A DNA stretch of 64,000 bases from Thalassoroseus pseudoceratinae. Lineage in GTDB: Bacteria; Planctomycetota; Planctomycetia; Planctomycetales; Planctomycetaceae. Made by a program: the position numbers and the translations under genes. The stretch is from NCBI RefSeq assembly GCF_011634775.1, contig NZ_JAALXT010000006.1, positions 127,001-191,000 of the forward strand, written 5' to 3'. How positions within the stretch are numbered: position 1 is the stretch's first letter; the number at the start of each line of letters is the position of its first letter. The notes beneath the pieces were generated by a model that was given only the letters and a program-made list of their open reading frames with translations, had not been told where the DNA came from and made no database searches. Of the stretch, positions 1-9,496 are shown piece after piece.

Positions 1-2
1 AC

Positions 3-1925
3 GACTGGGAAACCCAATCCGGGCGGAAGGTTCACCTCTCGCTTTGCTTCAACCCCAGCCACTTGGAATTCGTCAATCCGGTGGCGTTGGGACGGATGCG
101 AGCCAAGCAAGACCGAGCCGAGGACAACGATCGCCGTCGCGGCATGGTGCTGCTCATTCACGGTGATGCGGCCTTCGCCGGTGAAGGCGTCGTGCAGGAA
201 ACGCTGAACCTCTCCGAATTGCCGGCGTACCACGTGGGCGGAACGGTTCACATCGTCGTCAACAACCAAATCGGATTTACCACCGGTCCGGAGCAAGGTC
301 GTTCGACGCGTTACGCCACCAGCGTGGCGAAAATGCTTTACAGTCCGATTTTGCATGTCAACGGGGAAGATCCGGAAGCCGTTGCTCAGGCACTTAGCGT
401 GGCGATGGACTTCCGGCGGCAATTCCAGCGGGACGTCGTGATCGACATGTGGTGCTTCCGCCGTCTCGGTCACAACGAAGGTGACGAACCGGCGTACACG
501 CAACCGCAGATGTATCAGCAAATCAGCCAGCGGGGTCCCGTACGCGAAAGTTACCGGGACCATTTGCTCAAGCTCAAAGGCGTCACGCTGGAAGAAGCGG
601 AACAAATCGTCGAACAGCGTCGTGAATTCTTGACGCAAGAATTGGAAGTCGCCCGTAGCGACGACTACTCCCATCGCTACGACACCGGCGGCGGAGTCTG
701 GAAAGGCTATGTTGGCGATCTTGAAGCCGACGTCGACGATCCTGACACCGGTGTTCCCGCCGAAACACTGAAAAATTTGTTGCTAAAACTCACGGAATTG
801 CCGGACGGATTCCATCCGAACTCGAAGATTGCTCGAGCAATGAAAGTCCGGCGGAAAATGGCCGAGGGCGAGCAAGTCCTCGATTGGGCCGCCGGAGAGA
901 TCTTGGCGTTCGCATCGTTGGCGACCGACGGTGTCCGCATCCGCATGACCGGTCAAGACTGCGAACGGGGAACGTTCAGCCACCGCCACGCCGTACTCCA
1001 CGACGCAAAGAACGGTGAAACGTTCATGCCGTTGGCCCATCTGGACCCGAATCAGGCACCGGTGGAGATCGTCAATAGCCCACTCAGCGAAGCGGGCGTC
1101 CTTGGTTTCGAATACGGTTACAGTCTCGACTGCCCGGATGGTCTGGTCATTTGGGAAGCCCAGTTCGGCGACTTCGTCAATGCCGGACAAGTCATCATCG
1201 ACCAGTTCATCGTGAGCGCCGAAGACAAATGGCGTCGGCTCAGCGGTTTGGTGCTGTTGCTTCCTCACGGGTTTGAAGGCCAAGGCCCAGAGCACTCAAG
1301 CGCCCGTTTGGAACGATTCCTGACGATGTGTGCCGAAGATAATATTCAAGTGGTCGAACCGTCCACGCCGGCCCAAATGTTTCACTTACTGCGTCGTCAA
1401 GTGGTGCGAAAGTGGCGGAAACCGCTGATCGTCATGACTCCGAAAAGTCTGCTACGGCACAAGGGAGCCGTTTCGGATCTCGAAGAGTTGACGACCGGGA
1501 AATTCAAACGTGTCCTGCCGGACGTGCACGAGGCTTGCGACACACCAGATAAAATTCAACGAATTTTGCTCTGCTCAGGAAAGCTGTACTTCGAATTGGC
1601 CGATGTTCGTGAAAAAGAAGATCGCCGCGATGTCGCAATTGTACGGCTGGAGCAATACTACCCACTTTCCAACGACGAATTGCAAGCGGCCCTCGCCGAC
1701 TACCCCGAAGGAACACCGGTTTACTGGGTTCAAGACGAACCGGAGAACATGGGGGCTTGGCGACACTTGCGGTTCGAGTTGGGTGACTCGTTGTTCGGTC
1801 GCTTCCCGTTCCATGGGGTCACGCGGCCGTCTTCAGCCAGCCCGGCAACCGGTTCCAACGCCGCTCACCGCTGGGAACAAGCCAAACTGATTCGCGAAGC
1901 GTTCGGAGAGTCCGACTCCCAGTAA
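3..1925 (+). CDS. sucA: 2-oxoglutarate dehydrogenase E1 component (5' truncated)
   Basis: Thiamine-diphosphate E1 subunit that decarboxylates 2-oxoglutarate and passes succinyl to the E2 lipoyl arm; cytoplasmic, TCA cycle. The frame is open from base 3, so the gene begins outside the window; about 640 residues, roughly the C-terminal two thirds of a usual 900-1000-residue E1, are visible. The SHLEFVNPV stretch, the TDP/Mg segment (GDAAFAGEG then NNQIGFTT) and the C-terminal pyrimidine-binding part ([23 protein letters not shown], quoted in pieces: [14 protein letters not shown]) are typical of OGDH E1. A TTG at 63 is not a real start, because homology continues upstream of it. sucB and lpdA follow on the same strand, which supports OGDH rather than another ketoacid dehydrogenase. 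Confidence 0.96.
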   Translation, partial: DWETQSGRKVHLSLCFNPSHLEFVNPVALGRMRAKQDRAEDNDRRRGMVLLIHGDAAFAGEGVVQETLNLSELPAYHVGGTVHIVVNNQIGFTTGPEQGRSTRYATSVAKMLYSPILHVNGEDPEAVAQALSVAMDFRRQFQRDVVIDMWCFRRLGHNEGDEPAYTQPQMYQQISQRGPVRESYRDHLLKLKGVTLEEAEQIVEQRREFLTQELEVARSDDYSHRYDTGGGVWKGYVGDLEADVDDPDTGVPAETLKNLLLKLTELPDGFHPNSKIARAMKVRRKMAEGEQVLDWAAGEILAFASLATDGVRIRMTGQDCERGTFSHRHAVLHDAKNGETFMPLAHLDPNQAPVEIVNSPLSEAGVLGFEYGYSLDCPDGLVIWEAQFGDFVNAGQVIIDQFIVSAEDKWRRLSGLVLLLPHGFEGQGPEHSSARLERFLTMCAEDNIQVVEPSTPAQMFHLLRRQVVRKWRKPLIVMTPKSLLRHKGAVSDLEELTTGKFKRVLPDVHEACDTPDKIQRILLCSGKLYFELADVREKEDRRDVAIVRLEQYYPLSNDELQAALADYPEGTPVYWVQDEPENMGAWRHLRFELGDSLFGRFPFHGVTRPSSASPATGSNAAHRWEQAKLIREAFGESDSQ

Positions 1926-2032
1926 TTCCACCTCAGTGATGTGAACACGGTTTTCACACTTGTGAAATTGTTGTGACATGACTGTAGGCTCAAATATTTT
2001 ATCTCCCAATCATTCTGCTGGAATACGAAACG

Positions 2033-3277
2033 ATGTCTGTGGAAGTCAAAGTCCCGCCCGTGGGTGAATCGATTACCGAAGTCTTCATCGGCGAGTGGTT
2101 GAAGTCCGAAGGGCAAGCCGTCAAAGTCGACGAAAATCTCGTTGAACTTGAAAGCGATAAAGCCACCTTCGAAGTCCCGTCTCCATCGGCGGGGGTGATC
2201 GAAAGCATTCTCAAGCAACCCGGTGACTCCGCGAATGTGGGCGAAGTGATCGCCACCATCAACGAGAACGCCGAAGCTCCCAGCGACGACCAACCCAAAC
2301 CAGACTCGTCCCCCGAACCGGCGAAAACGGCCGATCAACCGACATCCAGCGATTCGGAAGCCTCGCAAGACAGCGGCAACGGCGAACCTCGCGTGATGCC
2401 CGCTGCCCAACGACTTCTGGCGGAAAACCAGGTCTCCGCGAGCAGTGTTCAAGCGACGGGCCCAGGGGGACGAATCCTGAAAGAAGACGTGCAGCGGTAC
2501 CTCAGCGAACCGAAGCGGTCCACGCCACCGACCCCCACGCATTCGATGACCAGCCCGAACGAGCCGTTTGACCCGTCCCGCCAGAAGGAAACCGTTCGAA
2601 TGACGCCGATGCGTCGCAGCATCGCGGAACGGTTGGTCGAATCTCAACGCACCGCCGCCCTGCTCACGACCTTCAACGACGTGGATATGTCGAAGGTCAT
2701 GAAAATGCGGAACGAGTACAAAGACACCTTCCAAAAGAAGTACGGCATGAAACTCGGCTTCATGTCCTTCTTCGTGAAAGCCGCCGTCGATGCACTCAAC
2801 GCAATCCCACAACTGAACGCCCAGATCGAAGGCGATCAGATCATCTATCATAATTACTGTGATATCGGTGTGGCGATCGGGGGCGGCAAAGGGCTCGTTG
2901 TGCCGGTCCTCCGCAATGCCGAACGCATGAGCTTCGCCGACATCGAGCAATCCATCAACAACTTCGCCGAACGGGCCAAGTCGAACAAAATCGAACTCAA
3001 GGAACTGCAAGGCGGCACGTTCACCATCAGCAATGGTGGGGTCTACGGTTCCCTGCTCTCGACACCCATTATCAACCCACCGCAAAGTGGTGTGCTCGGA
3101 ATGCACCGCATCGAACAACGCCCCGTCGCGGTGGATGGCCAAGTCGTGATTCGTCCGATGATGTACCTCGCTTTGACTTACGATCACCGAATAGTCGATG
3201 GTCGCGAAGCCGTGACATTCCTGAAACGCATCAAGGACACTATCGAAGAACCGGCCCGCATGCTGTTGGAAGTTTGA
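2033..3277 (+). CDS. sucB: Dihydrolipoyllysine succinyltransferase (OGDH E2)
   Basis: Core E2 of the 2-oxoglutarate dehydrogenase complex; transfers succinyl from lipoyl-lysine to CoA. 414 residues. The N-terminal lipoyl domain (about 1-75) has the modification motif ESDKATFEV with the lysine near residue 43. A Pro/Ser/Asp-rich hinge follows, then a peripheral-subunit-binding domain (about 117-155, [11 protein letters not shown]). The catalytic domain (about 190-412) ends in TYDHRIVDG with the catalytic His near residue 385. The gene lies 107 bp after sucA and 110 bp before lpdA on the same strand, which fits one transcription unit. Only one lipoyl domain is present, as usual for SucB rather than AceF. 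Confidence 0.97.
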   Translation: MSVEVKVPPVGESITEVFIGEWLKSEGQAVKVDENLVELESDKATFEVPSPSAGVIESILKQPGDSANVGEVIATINENAEAPSDDQPKPDSSPEPAKTADQPTSSDSEASQDSGNGEPRVMPAAQRLLAENQVSASSVQATGPGGRILKEDVQRYLSEPKRSTPPTPTHSMTSPNEPFDPSRQKETVRMTPMRRSIAERLVESQRTAALLTTFNDVDMSKVMKMRNEYKDTFQKKYGMKLGFMSFFVKAAVDALNAIPQLNAQIEGDQIIYHNYCDIGVAIGGGKGLVVPVLRNAERMSFADIEQSINNFAERAKSNKIELKELQGGTFTISNGGVYGSLLSTPIINPPQSGVLGMHRIEQRPVAVDGQVVIRPMMYLALTYDHRIVDGREAVTFLKRIKDTIEEPARMLLEV

Positions 3278-3387
3278 AAACCGACCTTTCGAGAAGCGCT
3301 CTTTGATTCATTCTGCATGTCGTTGAACCATCTGGGATTTGCAGCCGAACGACCTTTGAAATCCAAACCGTAAGCGAACGACTGACG

Positions 3388-4773
3388 ATGTCACAACATG
3401 ATCTGATTGTAATTGGAGCTGGTCCGGGTGGTTACGTGGCGGCGATTCGGGCCGCTCAACTCGGGATGAATGTCGCCTGTATCGAGAAAGAACCGGCGTT
3501 GGGCGGAACCTGTTTGCGGGTCGGCTGCATCCCAAGCAAGGCGCTTCTCGAATCCAGCGAAATCTACGCCGAAGCCGTCGGTGGTCTGAACGAGCACGGC
3601 ATTGACTGCGGCGAGGTCTCATTGGATCTCGCCAAGTTGATGAAGCGAAAAGACAAAGTCGTTCAAACCTTGACGGGCGGTGTAAAATCGCTGTTTAAGA
3701 AAAACAAGATCACTCGGTTTCAAGGTCATGCCCGTCTCACGGGACCGAACCAAGTGACCGTCGAAAGCCAGGACGGAACTGAAGTTCTCGAAGGAAAAAA
3801 GATTCTCATTGCCACCGGCAGTGTGCCTGCGACTTTGCCCGGCATTGAGTTCGATGGCGACCGCATCGGCAGCAGCACCGAAGCCCTCAAATACCCCGAG
3901 GTGCCGGAACATCTCATCGTCATTGGAGCCGGTTACATCGGCTTGGAACTCGGGGCCGTCTGGCGAAGACTCGGTGCGAAAGTCACGGTCTTGGAGTATC
4001 TCGATCGGATTCTGCCCGGTATGGATTCCGAAATTGCCAGCGAAGCAAAGAAGCTCTTCAAAAAACAAGGACTGGAATTTCACCTCGGCACGAAAGTCAC
4101 CGGCGCGAAATACGACGGCGAAAAGTGCACCGTTGAAATTGACGGAGCCGACCCAATCACCTGTGATCGCGTGCTGGTCGCTGTTGGTCGTCGACCGAAT
4201 ACAAAAGATTTGGGATTGGAAGACATCGGCGTGGAACTCGACGACCGTGGCCGAATTGCAGTGGGCGATCATTTTCGGACGTCCGTGGAGAGTATCTACG
4301 CCATCGGCGATGTGATCCAAGGCCCGATGCTCGCCCACAAAGCCGAAGAGGAAGGGATTGCTTGCGTGGAATATCTCGCGACCGGTTATGGTCACATCAA
4401 CTACGATACCATCCCCGGCGTGGTTTACACGCATCCAGAAATCGCCTCTGTTGGCAAAACCGAGGAGCAATTGAAAGAAGCCGGGGTCGAATATCGCAAG
4501 GGTTCGTTCCCGTTCATCGCCAACGGTCGGGCACGATCAATTGACGAAACTGACGGCAAAATCAAAGTCCTCGCCGACGCCAAGACCGACCGCATTCTCG
4601 GCGTGCACATCATCGGAGCCCGAGCCGGTGACCTGATCGCGGAAGCCGCTGTTGCGATGGAATTCGGAGCCAGCAGCGAAGACCTCGCCCGCGCCTGCCA
4701 CGCTCACCCGACCCTCGCCGAAGCCCTCAAAGAAGCGGCATTAGCCGTCGACGGACGAGCGATTCACTTCTAA
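3388..4773 (+). CDS. lpdA: Dihydrolipoyl dehydrogenase (E3)
   Basis: FAD flavoprotein that reoxidises dihydrolipoamide and reduces NAD+; 461 residues, normal family length. The FAD-binding motif IGAGPGGYVAA sits near residue 9. The redox-active disulfide is in GGTCLRVGCIPSK (Cys42 and Cys47). A second Rossmann motif for NAD (VIGAGYIGLELGAVW) lies mid-protein. The C-terminal HAHPTLAEA carries the catalytic His-Glu pair near residue 440. Third gene of the sucA-sucB-lpdA series, so it probably serves the 2-oxoglutarate complex, though E3 is often shared with pyruvate dehydrogenase. It is convergent with the symporter gene downstream; a palindrome lies between them. Confidence 0.97.
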   Translation: MSQHDLIVIGAGPGGYVAAIRAAQLGMNVACIEKEPALGGTCLRVGCIPSKALLESSEIYAEAVGGLNEHGIDCGEVSLDLAKLMKRKDKVVQTLTGGVKSLFKKNKITRFQGHARLTGPNQVTVESQDGTEVLEGKKILIATGSVPATLPGIEFDGDRIGSSTEALKYPEVPEHLIVIGAGYIGLELGAVWRRLGAKVTVLEYLDRILPGMDSEIASEAKKLFKKQGLEFHLGTKVTGAKYDGEKCTVEIDGADPITCDRVLVAVGRRPNTKDLGLEDIGVELDDRGRIAVGDHFRTSVESIYAIGDVIQGPMLAHKAEEEGIACVEYLATGYGHINYDTIPGVVYTHPEIASVGKTEEQLKEAGVEYRKGSFPFIANGRARSIDETDGKIKVLADAKTDRILGVHIIGARAGDLIAEAAVAMEFGASSEDLARACHAHPTLAEALKEAALAVDGRAIHF

Positions 4774-4786
4774 AAGACATCGATTT

Positions 4787-4819
4787 AGTGTGCCATGGCT
4801 CACAGAGCCATGGCACGCT
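4787..4819. repeat. Perfectly paired palindrome between lpdA and the convergent symporter gene
   Basis: Two arms reading GTGCCATGGCT and AGCCATGGCAC flank a 5-base loop (CACAG). The element fills the gap between two convergent genes. There is no clear T-run, so it is more likely a dispersed palindromic repeat than a classic terminator, though it could act as a transcript end for both genes. Confidence 0.7.
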
Positions 4820-4843
4820 GCGTTTCGTCTGAAATGTGAAGTA

Positions 4844-7153
4844 TCACAACACCCGGGCCAGCAGTGATGTGGTCCACACCAGCAAACCAGCGAGTATCCA
4901 AGCGATGATGAATCCGCCCAAGCCAATCAATGTTGGCTTGGGAAGTTCGATATCGCCGATGTTGAGGAGTTTTTCGTTGGGTGGCAGTGGGTCTTCCGGC
5001 AACTGACACGGCCCGGGAACTTCTTCGTTCGGTTTGACCGGTGTGTGCAGTAGACGGAAAAAGTGATCGAGTTTCTCTTGCGGCGGTCGCCGAGTGAGGA
5101 AACTTGTGATGAGTCCCGCCAGCACCCCCGCCGAGAGATAGAACACCATCTGCCAGGCGTCCGTCATCGCGGTGGGTTGGCCGACAGCGTTGAAGCGGAA
5201 CATCGCATCCGGCAGCCCCCAATCGTGTACCAAATTCGGTTGGAAGGCCACGAGTGCCCACGCTGACGCGGAGACCAACGTCGACACCCACACTGCGGCC
5301 GCCGTCCATCCACGCCACATGATGCCGATCCACAAACTCAGCCCGATCGCCGCCGGCGTTTTGATCACGATTTGCAGGGCGTTAATGATGTCTCGGAACG
5401 ATGCTTGCAACACCAGTGCCGTGCTGACGATGATCAAACCCGCCAAACGTCCGACCCACAGGTAATGTTTTTCGGATCGATTCTTCGCCATATACCGACG
5501 ATAAATGTTCTCGGTAAACAAGCCGCTCGAAACCACCATTTGCGCGTCGCCGGAACTCATCACCGCCGCCAATAGTGAAGCGAGCAACAACCCGACCAGA
5601 CCAGGTGCAATCGTGGGCAGCACTTCATACGCCGCTCGTCCGAACAAACCGTCAGCGAACTCGGCTTCGATGTCTTGAATCTCTTTACGACGAGCTTCGG
5701 GTTGATCTTGCAGTTCCGGAGACGCGGCCAACGTGAGATCGGCGTGGAGTTGGCGATCGTGAAGAACTCTCGTCTGCTCCTCTGGGGAAAGCTCCGCAAA
5801 TTCCGCGGCATCATTGGCAGGTTTGTCGGCGTGTGGCAGCGGGCTGTTCGAACCCAGATACCACACGACACATGCCAATCCCGTCAGTGTCCAAGCGACT
5901 GTGCAAATCCGTTTCAGGAAGTTACCGAAGGTGAATCCGAAACGGCCTTCGAACTCGGTTTTCCCTGCTCCACAGACGCCCATGATGTGCGGTTGCACGA
6001 CGATTCCAGTCAACGCCGTGATCGAAAGCATAATCACATAGAAAATTGTGATCGGTTCTTTCCCCAGGGTTTCCGCTACTTCGGGACTCGCGATCAAGTC
6101 GAACATGCCCGGTCGGATTTCACCCTCCGAGTGCAAAGCCCCGAACCCACCGATCTTTTGGAATACGAACGGCAATAACAGGAACGAGAACGTAATCGTC
6201 AGGAGGCCTTGGATGAAGTCGGTGATGATCGCCGCCCCGAGTCCACCCGCCATGCCGTAGAGCACGAACAGAAACGTCATGATCAAAATCGCGAACTCGT
6301 ACCCTTCGACGATCCGCCAACCCGACCCGCGAACTTGCAGATACGCTTCGGCTCTTGCTTCGCCATCGTCTTCTTCGGTCTGGTCATCAACCATCGGAGC
6401 CGCAACGAACCGCAGCGGATAGTTGACGTCGCGTGTATCGTCGTAGAGCGTCCATTGCTCGCCGTCCTTGTCGACTCGCACACGGAGGTCGTCGGAAAGT
6501 TTCTTGAATCCACTGAGTTGATTCGTCAACCGTGATGGGACTTGCTTGGCATCGAGTTCGGTGATGAGTTCGTTCGGGTCGCTCATGTGGAACAACACGC
6601 CGCGACCGAACCAGCCTTTTTCGCTGTCCCACTTGATTTCGGGAACTTGCCAATCGGTTTGTTGTGAGAAGCGGTCGAGTTCCCCGCCGGTGAGGGCCGT
6701 TACCATCTTGCCCGCCGCGTAAACGTAACTGGCGATGAACACGATCGACATGATGATGCCGTAGATCGAGTACAGCAACGCCGTGCTGCTGCCGAAGCGG
6801 TGTTCGAAGTAGTCGGCGGTGGTCAGGGCTCGCATACGCCGCATGACCGGGGCGATAATCCAGTAGAACGGCGTGGCCCACAACCACAGGAATTGCCACC
6901 AAATGCCAGCCAATCCGGCTCGCCAGGTGCCCGCGATCACGCCGACGGCTTGGTCGCTGCTGGTGCCCGAGCCGAAGGCGAAGAACATCATGAACACCGG
7001 CCCGAACCGCCGACCGCCCATGAAGAAGTCGGCCATGTCCTTGACCTTGCGGATCGACCACAAGCCTACCGCAAGAATCAGCAGAAAGTAAGCGGCCAAC
7101 ACAATCCAATCCGCCCACTCCAACCCCAGATAAACCGGATCAGCCGCTAACAT
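4844..7153 (-). CDS. Sodium:solute symporter family (SSS) transporter with large loops
   Basis: Multi-pass inner-membrane protein of the SSS/SLC5 family, 769 residues, longer than the usual 450-600. The first membrane segment (WIVLAAYFLLILAVGLWSI) is followed by DFFMGGRR, a usual SSS early motif, and SGTSSDQAVGVIAGT. Two extra hydrophilic stretches stand out: about 130 residues around 160-290, and about 80 residues around 505-585, ahead of the YEVLPTIAPGLVGLLLASL segment. The substrate cannot be read from sequence. I chose the ATG at 7153 (MLAADPVYLGLEW); the reading frame stays open to 7465, but that would overlap the divergent murD and run through a palindromic repeat. Convergent with lpdA. 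Confidence 0.88.
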   Translation of the reverse strand: MLAADPVYLGLEWADWIVLAAYFLLILAVGLWSIRKVKDMADFFMGGRRFGPVFMMFFAFGSGTSSDQAVGVIAGTWRAGLAGIWWQFLWLWATPFYWIIAPVMRRMRALTTADYFEHRFGSSTALLYSIYGIIMSIVFIASYVYAAGKMVTALTGGELDRFSQQTDWQVPEIKWDSEKGWFGRGVLFHMSDPNELITELDAKQVPSRLTNQLSGFKKLSDDLRVRVDKDGEQWTLYDDTRDVNYPLRFVAAPMVDDQTEEDDGEARAEAYLQVRGSGWRIVEGYEFAILIMTFLFVLYGMAGGLGAAIITDFIQGLLTITFSFLLLPFVFQKIGGFGALHSEGEIRPGMFDLIASPEVAETLGKEPITIFYVIMLSITALTGIVVQPHIMGVCGAGKTEFEGRFGFTFGNFLKRICTVAWTLTGLACVVWYLGSNSPLPHADKPANDAAEFAELSPEEQTRVLHDRQLHADLTLAASPELQDQPEARRKEIQDIEAEFADGLFGRAAYEVLPTIAPGLVGLLLASLLAAVMSSGDAQMVVSSGLFTENIYRRYMAKNRSEKHYLWVGRLAGLIIVSTALVLQASFRDIINALQIVIKTPAAIGLSLWIGIMWRGWTAAAVWVSTLVSASAWALVAFQPNLVHDWGLPDAMFRFNAVGQPTAMTDAWQMVFYLSAGVLAGLITSFLTRRPPQEKLDHFFRLLHTPVKPNEEVPGPCQLPEDPLPPNEKLLNIGDIELPKPTLIGLGGFIIAWILAGLLVWTTSLLARVL

Positions 7154-7185
7154 TGTTGTTACTCTTTGGTGTTTAAATGGATCTT

Positions 7186-7261
7186 GTAGGGTGCGTCGCG
7201 ACGCACCTATCGGCGATGTGGGAACTACGTGGTGCGCTACGCTTCGCTGCATGCACCATAC
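7186..7261. repeat. REP/REPIN-like element with GTAG head (GTGCGTCGCGACGCAC type)
   Basis: GTAGGGTGCGTCGCGACGCACC is present as a GTAG head plus a near-perfect palindrome (7186-7207). A degenerate inverted partner (GGTGCGCTACG, then GCATGCACC and ATAC) ends at 7261. The same hairpin occurs in better preserved paired form at 15106-15174. It sits in the divergent gap between the symporter gene and murD. This matches the REP layout recognised by RAYT-type transposases (GTAG plus hairpin); no such transposase is seen in this window. Confidence 0.75.
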
Positions 7262-7358
7262 AAAAAACGCAAACGCATCGGGTTTCGCTTTTGCATTGCC
7301 AGCGTAACCGTGACGGAACAGAGTTGCAACGATTGCCCAGTGAGCCGATGATTTCGCG

Positions 7359-8675
7359 ATGGAGTTTCGGAATCGACGAGTCACGGTGATGGGGTTGGGA
7401 CGCTTTGACGGCGGCGTGGCAGCGGTGCGGTTTTTGAGTGAGCGTGGTGCGAAAGTCACCGTCACCGATTTGCGGTCGGAAGCGGAACTGGCCGAATCGA
7501 TTCAGCGGCTTTCAGATGTGCCGATCAAACGTTGGCGACTCGGCGAGCACGACGAATCCGATTTCACGCGGGCGGATTTCGTTGTCGTCAATCCGGCGGT
7601 GCGGCGGGATCATCCGTTGTTGCTTGCGGCTGAAGACTCCGGGGCGGTGTTGACGAGCGAGATGAATCTGTTTTGGTCACACCATCGCGGTCGAGTCATC
7701 GGCGTCACCGGTAGCAATGGCAAGTCCACGACGGCGGCGATCATTCACGCGATTCTTTCCGAGACCGATCACACAGTGCGACTTGGTGGCAACATCGGAC
7801 AGAGTTTGCTTTCGGAAGTCGATGCGATTGGGGCGAATGACTGGACGGTTCTGGAACTCAGCAGTTTTCAACTTCACGATTTGGACCGGCTGCAAGTTTC
7901 GCCGGAGATCGCGGTGGTCACGAATTTCAGTCCGAACCATCTCGATTGGCACGAACACCTGACCGACTACCGGGAGGCAAAGCAAACGATTCTGCGTTGG
8001 CAATCCGCCGACGATCGGGCGGTGCTGAATGACGACGATGCCGATGTCAGGAATTGGCCGGTGCACGGACGGCGTATTGGTTTCTCTCCTGAAATTTCTG
8101 ACGAACCGTTGCTGGAAGCACTCCGATTGCCCGGTCAGCACAATCGCGCGAATGCGTTGGCAGCGATTACGGCCATGCGGTGCGTCGACGGGGTTACAGA
8201 CGCTGCCATTCGTCGCGGACTGGAAAAGTTCCCAGGGTTGCCGCATCGGTTGGAGTTTGTGGTCGAAAGTCAGGGACGCCGGTTCTTCAACGACTCCCTG
8301 GCGACCACTCCCGAGTCAGCGATCGCAGCGATTCAGTCGTTCGATGATCCGATCGTGTTGATTCTGGGCGGATCGGACAAAGGTATCGATCTCACCCAGT
8401 TGGCCGAAGTCGCTGCCAAGCGTGCGAAGGCAGTCGCGTTAATCGGCCGGACGGCAACACAGCTCCAGACTTTGCTGGATCGCACATCGAGATCGCTGCC
8501 GATGCGTGTGTGCTCGTCGTTGGCCGAAGCGGTGTCGTTTGCCTGCGAGGAATCTTTGGTCGGCGATGTCGTGCTGCTCTCGCCGGGGTGTGCTAGTTAC
8601 GACTGGTTCCGCGACTTCGCCGACCGTGGCGAACAATTTCGACAACTCGCAAAACATGCCGACTTCCCGAATTGA
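7359..8675 (+). CDS. murD: UDP-N-acetylmuramoylalanine--D-glutamate ligase
   Basis: Cytoplasmic Mur ligase that adds D-glutamate to UDP-MurNAc-L-Ala in peptidoglycan synthesis. 438 residues, normal length. An N-terminal Rossmann-like domain (VTVMGLGRFDGGVAAVRFL) is followed by the ATP-binding loop GVTGSNGKSTT near residue 110, the central Mur motif FSPNHLDWH, and a C-terminal domain with FNDSLATTPESAIAAI and ILGGSDKG. It stands alone here rather than in a dcw cluster. The start at ATG 7359 gives a 10-residue lead before the Rossmann strand; an inner ATG at 7389 is possible. No strong ribosome binding site is seen for either. Confidence 0.95.
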   Translation: MEFRNRRVTVMGLGRFDGGVAAVRFLSERGAKVTVTDLRSEAELAESIQRLSDVPIKRWRLGEHDESDFTRADFVVVNPAVRRDHPLLLAAEDSGAVLTSEMNLFWSHHRGRVIGVTGSNGKSTTAAIIHAILSETDHTVRLGGNIGQSLLSEVDAIGANDWTVLELSSFQLHDLDRLQVSPEIAVVTNFSPNHLDWHEHLTDYREAKQTILRWQSADDRAVLNDDDADVRNWPVHGRRIGFSPEISDEPLLEALRLPGQHNRANALAAITAMRCVDGVTDAAIRRGLEKFPGLPHRLEFVVESQGRRFFNDSLATTPESAIAAIQSFDDPIVLILGGSDKGIDLTQLAEVAAKRAKAVALIGRTATQLQTLLDRTSRSLPMRVCSSLAEAVSFACEESLVGDVVLLSPGCASYDWFRDFADRGEQFRQLAKHADFPN

Positions 8676-9049
8676 TCGTTCGCCGCCGTTCGTGTGGCGA
8701 CATCGCAACGCTTCGGTGAATCGTCGCAACACGCGTGGTGCTTTGGCAACGTCGAGTTGGCGTGGCTGAAACGTTTCGTGTCGGTGTTTTGGCGAATCGT
8801 TAACCACATTGAACGTTTTCCGCAAATTGGATAAATCCCGTTTTTGCCTGGAGAAAACGCAGTTTCCTGAGTATCCGAGACGAACGCAGCGAGTGAATTG
8901 CCACGAAAAACGCGGCGATGTTTTCGAGTTTTGGCACACCGCATGCTTTAAAGAACTTCCATCAGGCGAGCAGTTGCGAAGGCCACCTGACAACGAACTT
9001 AACTCACTGCAAAGTCTCTTTTCACAGCACAATTGCGAAGGACACCACC
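8676..9049. other. Gene-free stretch upstream of the pilin-like gene
   Basis: About 370 bases with no credible coding sequence. It holds the sigma-54 promoter candidate at 8932-8947 and a leader of about 100 bases before the pilin-like start codon. Nothing else could be recognised. Confidence 0.6.
8932..8947 (+). promoter_or_regulatory. Sigma-54 (-24/-12) promoter candidate
   Basis: TGGCACACCGCATGCT matches the TGGCAC-N5-TTGC consensus well. The invariant GG (8933-8934) and GC (8945-8946) are exactly 10 bases apart, as required. Transcription would start near 8958, about 90 bases before the pilin-like gene at 9050. No enhancer-binding regulator gene is nearby. Confidence 0.65.
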
Positions 9050-9400
9050 ATGACAAACACACTCAACGCTCTCTGGAACGACGAAGCTGGTTTCATTGTC
9101 TCCGCTGAACTCATTCTGATCGCCACGATTTTGGTCATCGGTTTGGTCGTCGGACTCAGCGAAGTGCAACACGCAGTGGTCGGCGAACTCAACGACGTCG
9201 GCGAAGCCATCGGAAACTTGAATCAAAGCTACTGCTTCTCGGGCTTCAGCAGCTACAAAAGCAACGGTCAATTGAAAGCTCAGTTGGTTGGTTCGCAGTT
9301 CATCGACCACGCCGACGAGTGCGACAACAACGAATGCGACATCAGCTGCGATGCTCCTGTGAACGAAGCCCCCAAAGGCCAAAACGGCAAGAACTACTAA
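9050..9400 (+). CDS. Flp/type IVb pilin-like small protein
   Basis: 116 residues. A short polar leader (MTNTLNALWNDEAG) leads into one hydrophobic helix (FIVSAELILIATILVIGLVVG) with a Glu five to six residues into it, as in type IV pilins cleaved by a prepilin peptidase. The C-terminal part is soluble and contains NQSYCFSGFSSY and a Cys/Asp cluster near the end (CDNNECDISCD). The start at ATG 9050 is supported by AAGGA eight bases upstream; a longer frame from 8918 is open but has no pilin-like sequence. No tad/Flp assembly genes lie nearby. Function as a pilin is inferred from the N-terminal helix; the body is not recognised. A strong terminator follows at once, so it is monocistronic. Confidence 0.82.
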   Translation: MTNTLNALWNDEAGFIVSAELILIATILVIGLVVGLSEVQHAVVGELNDVGEAIGNLNQSYCFSGFSSYKSNGQLKAQLVGSQFIDHADECDNNECDISCDAPVNEAPKGQNGKNY

Positions 9401-9417
9401 GCCGAGTCGAACACCAT

Positions 9418-9453
9418 AAAAAAGCCCACCGACGTCGATCGGTGGGCTTTTTT
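9418..9453 (+). terminator. Rho-independent terminator after the pilin-like gene
   Basis: AAAAAAGCCCACCGA pairs with TCGGTGGGCTTTTTT around a short loop, followed by T residues. It begins 17 bases after the stop codon. Confidence 0.92.
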
Positions 9454-9496
9454 CGTGCGCTGAACTATAGTCGGGCTGACGATTTTTCCTCAGACG

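Noticed and set aside
63-65. TTG at 63 as the start of sucA
   Set aside because: The conserved E1 sequence ([10 protein letters not shown]) continues upstream in frame to the window edge.
1865-3187. 440-codon open frame on the minus strand opposite sucB
   Set aside because: Composition rich in His, Arg and Phe with no recognised motif; sucB on the plus strand is certain.
3619-4470. 283-codon open frame opposite lpdA
   Set aside because: Antisense shadow of a verified flavoprotein gene, no domain visible.
7359-7465. Longer N-terminus for the symporter, up to 7465
   Set aside because: It would overlap murD by over 100 bases and translate the REP-like repeat; the membrane core begins just after the ATG at 7153.
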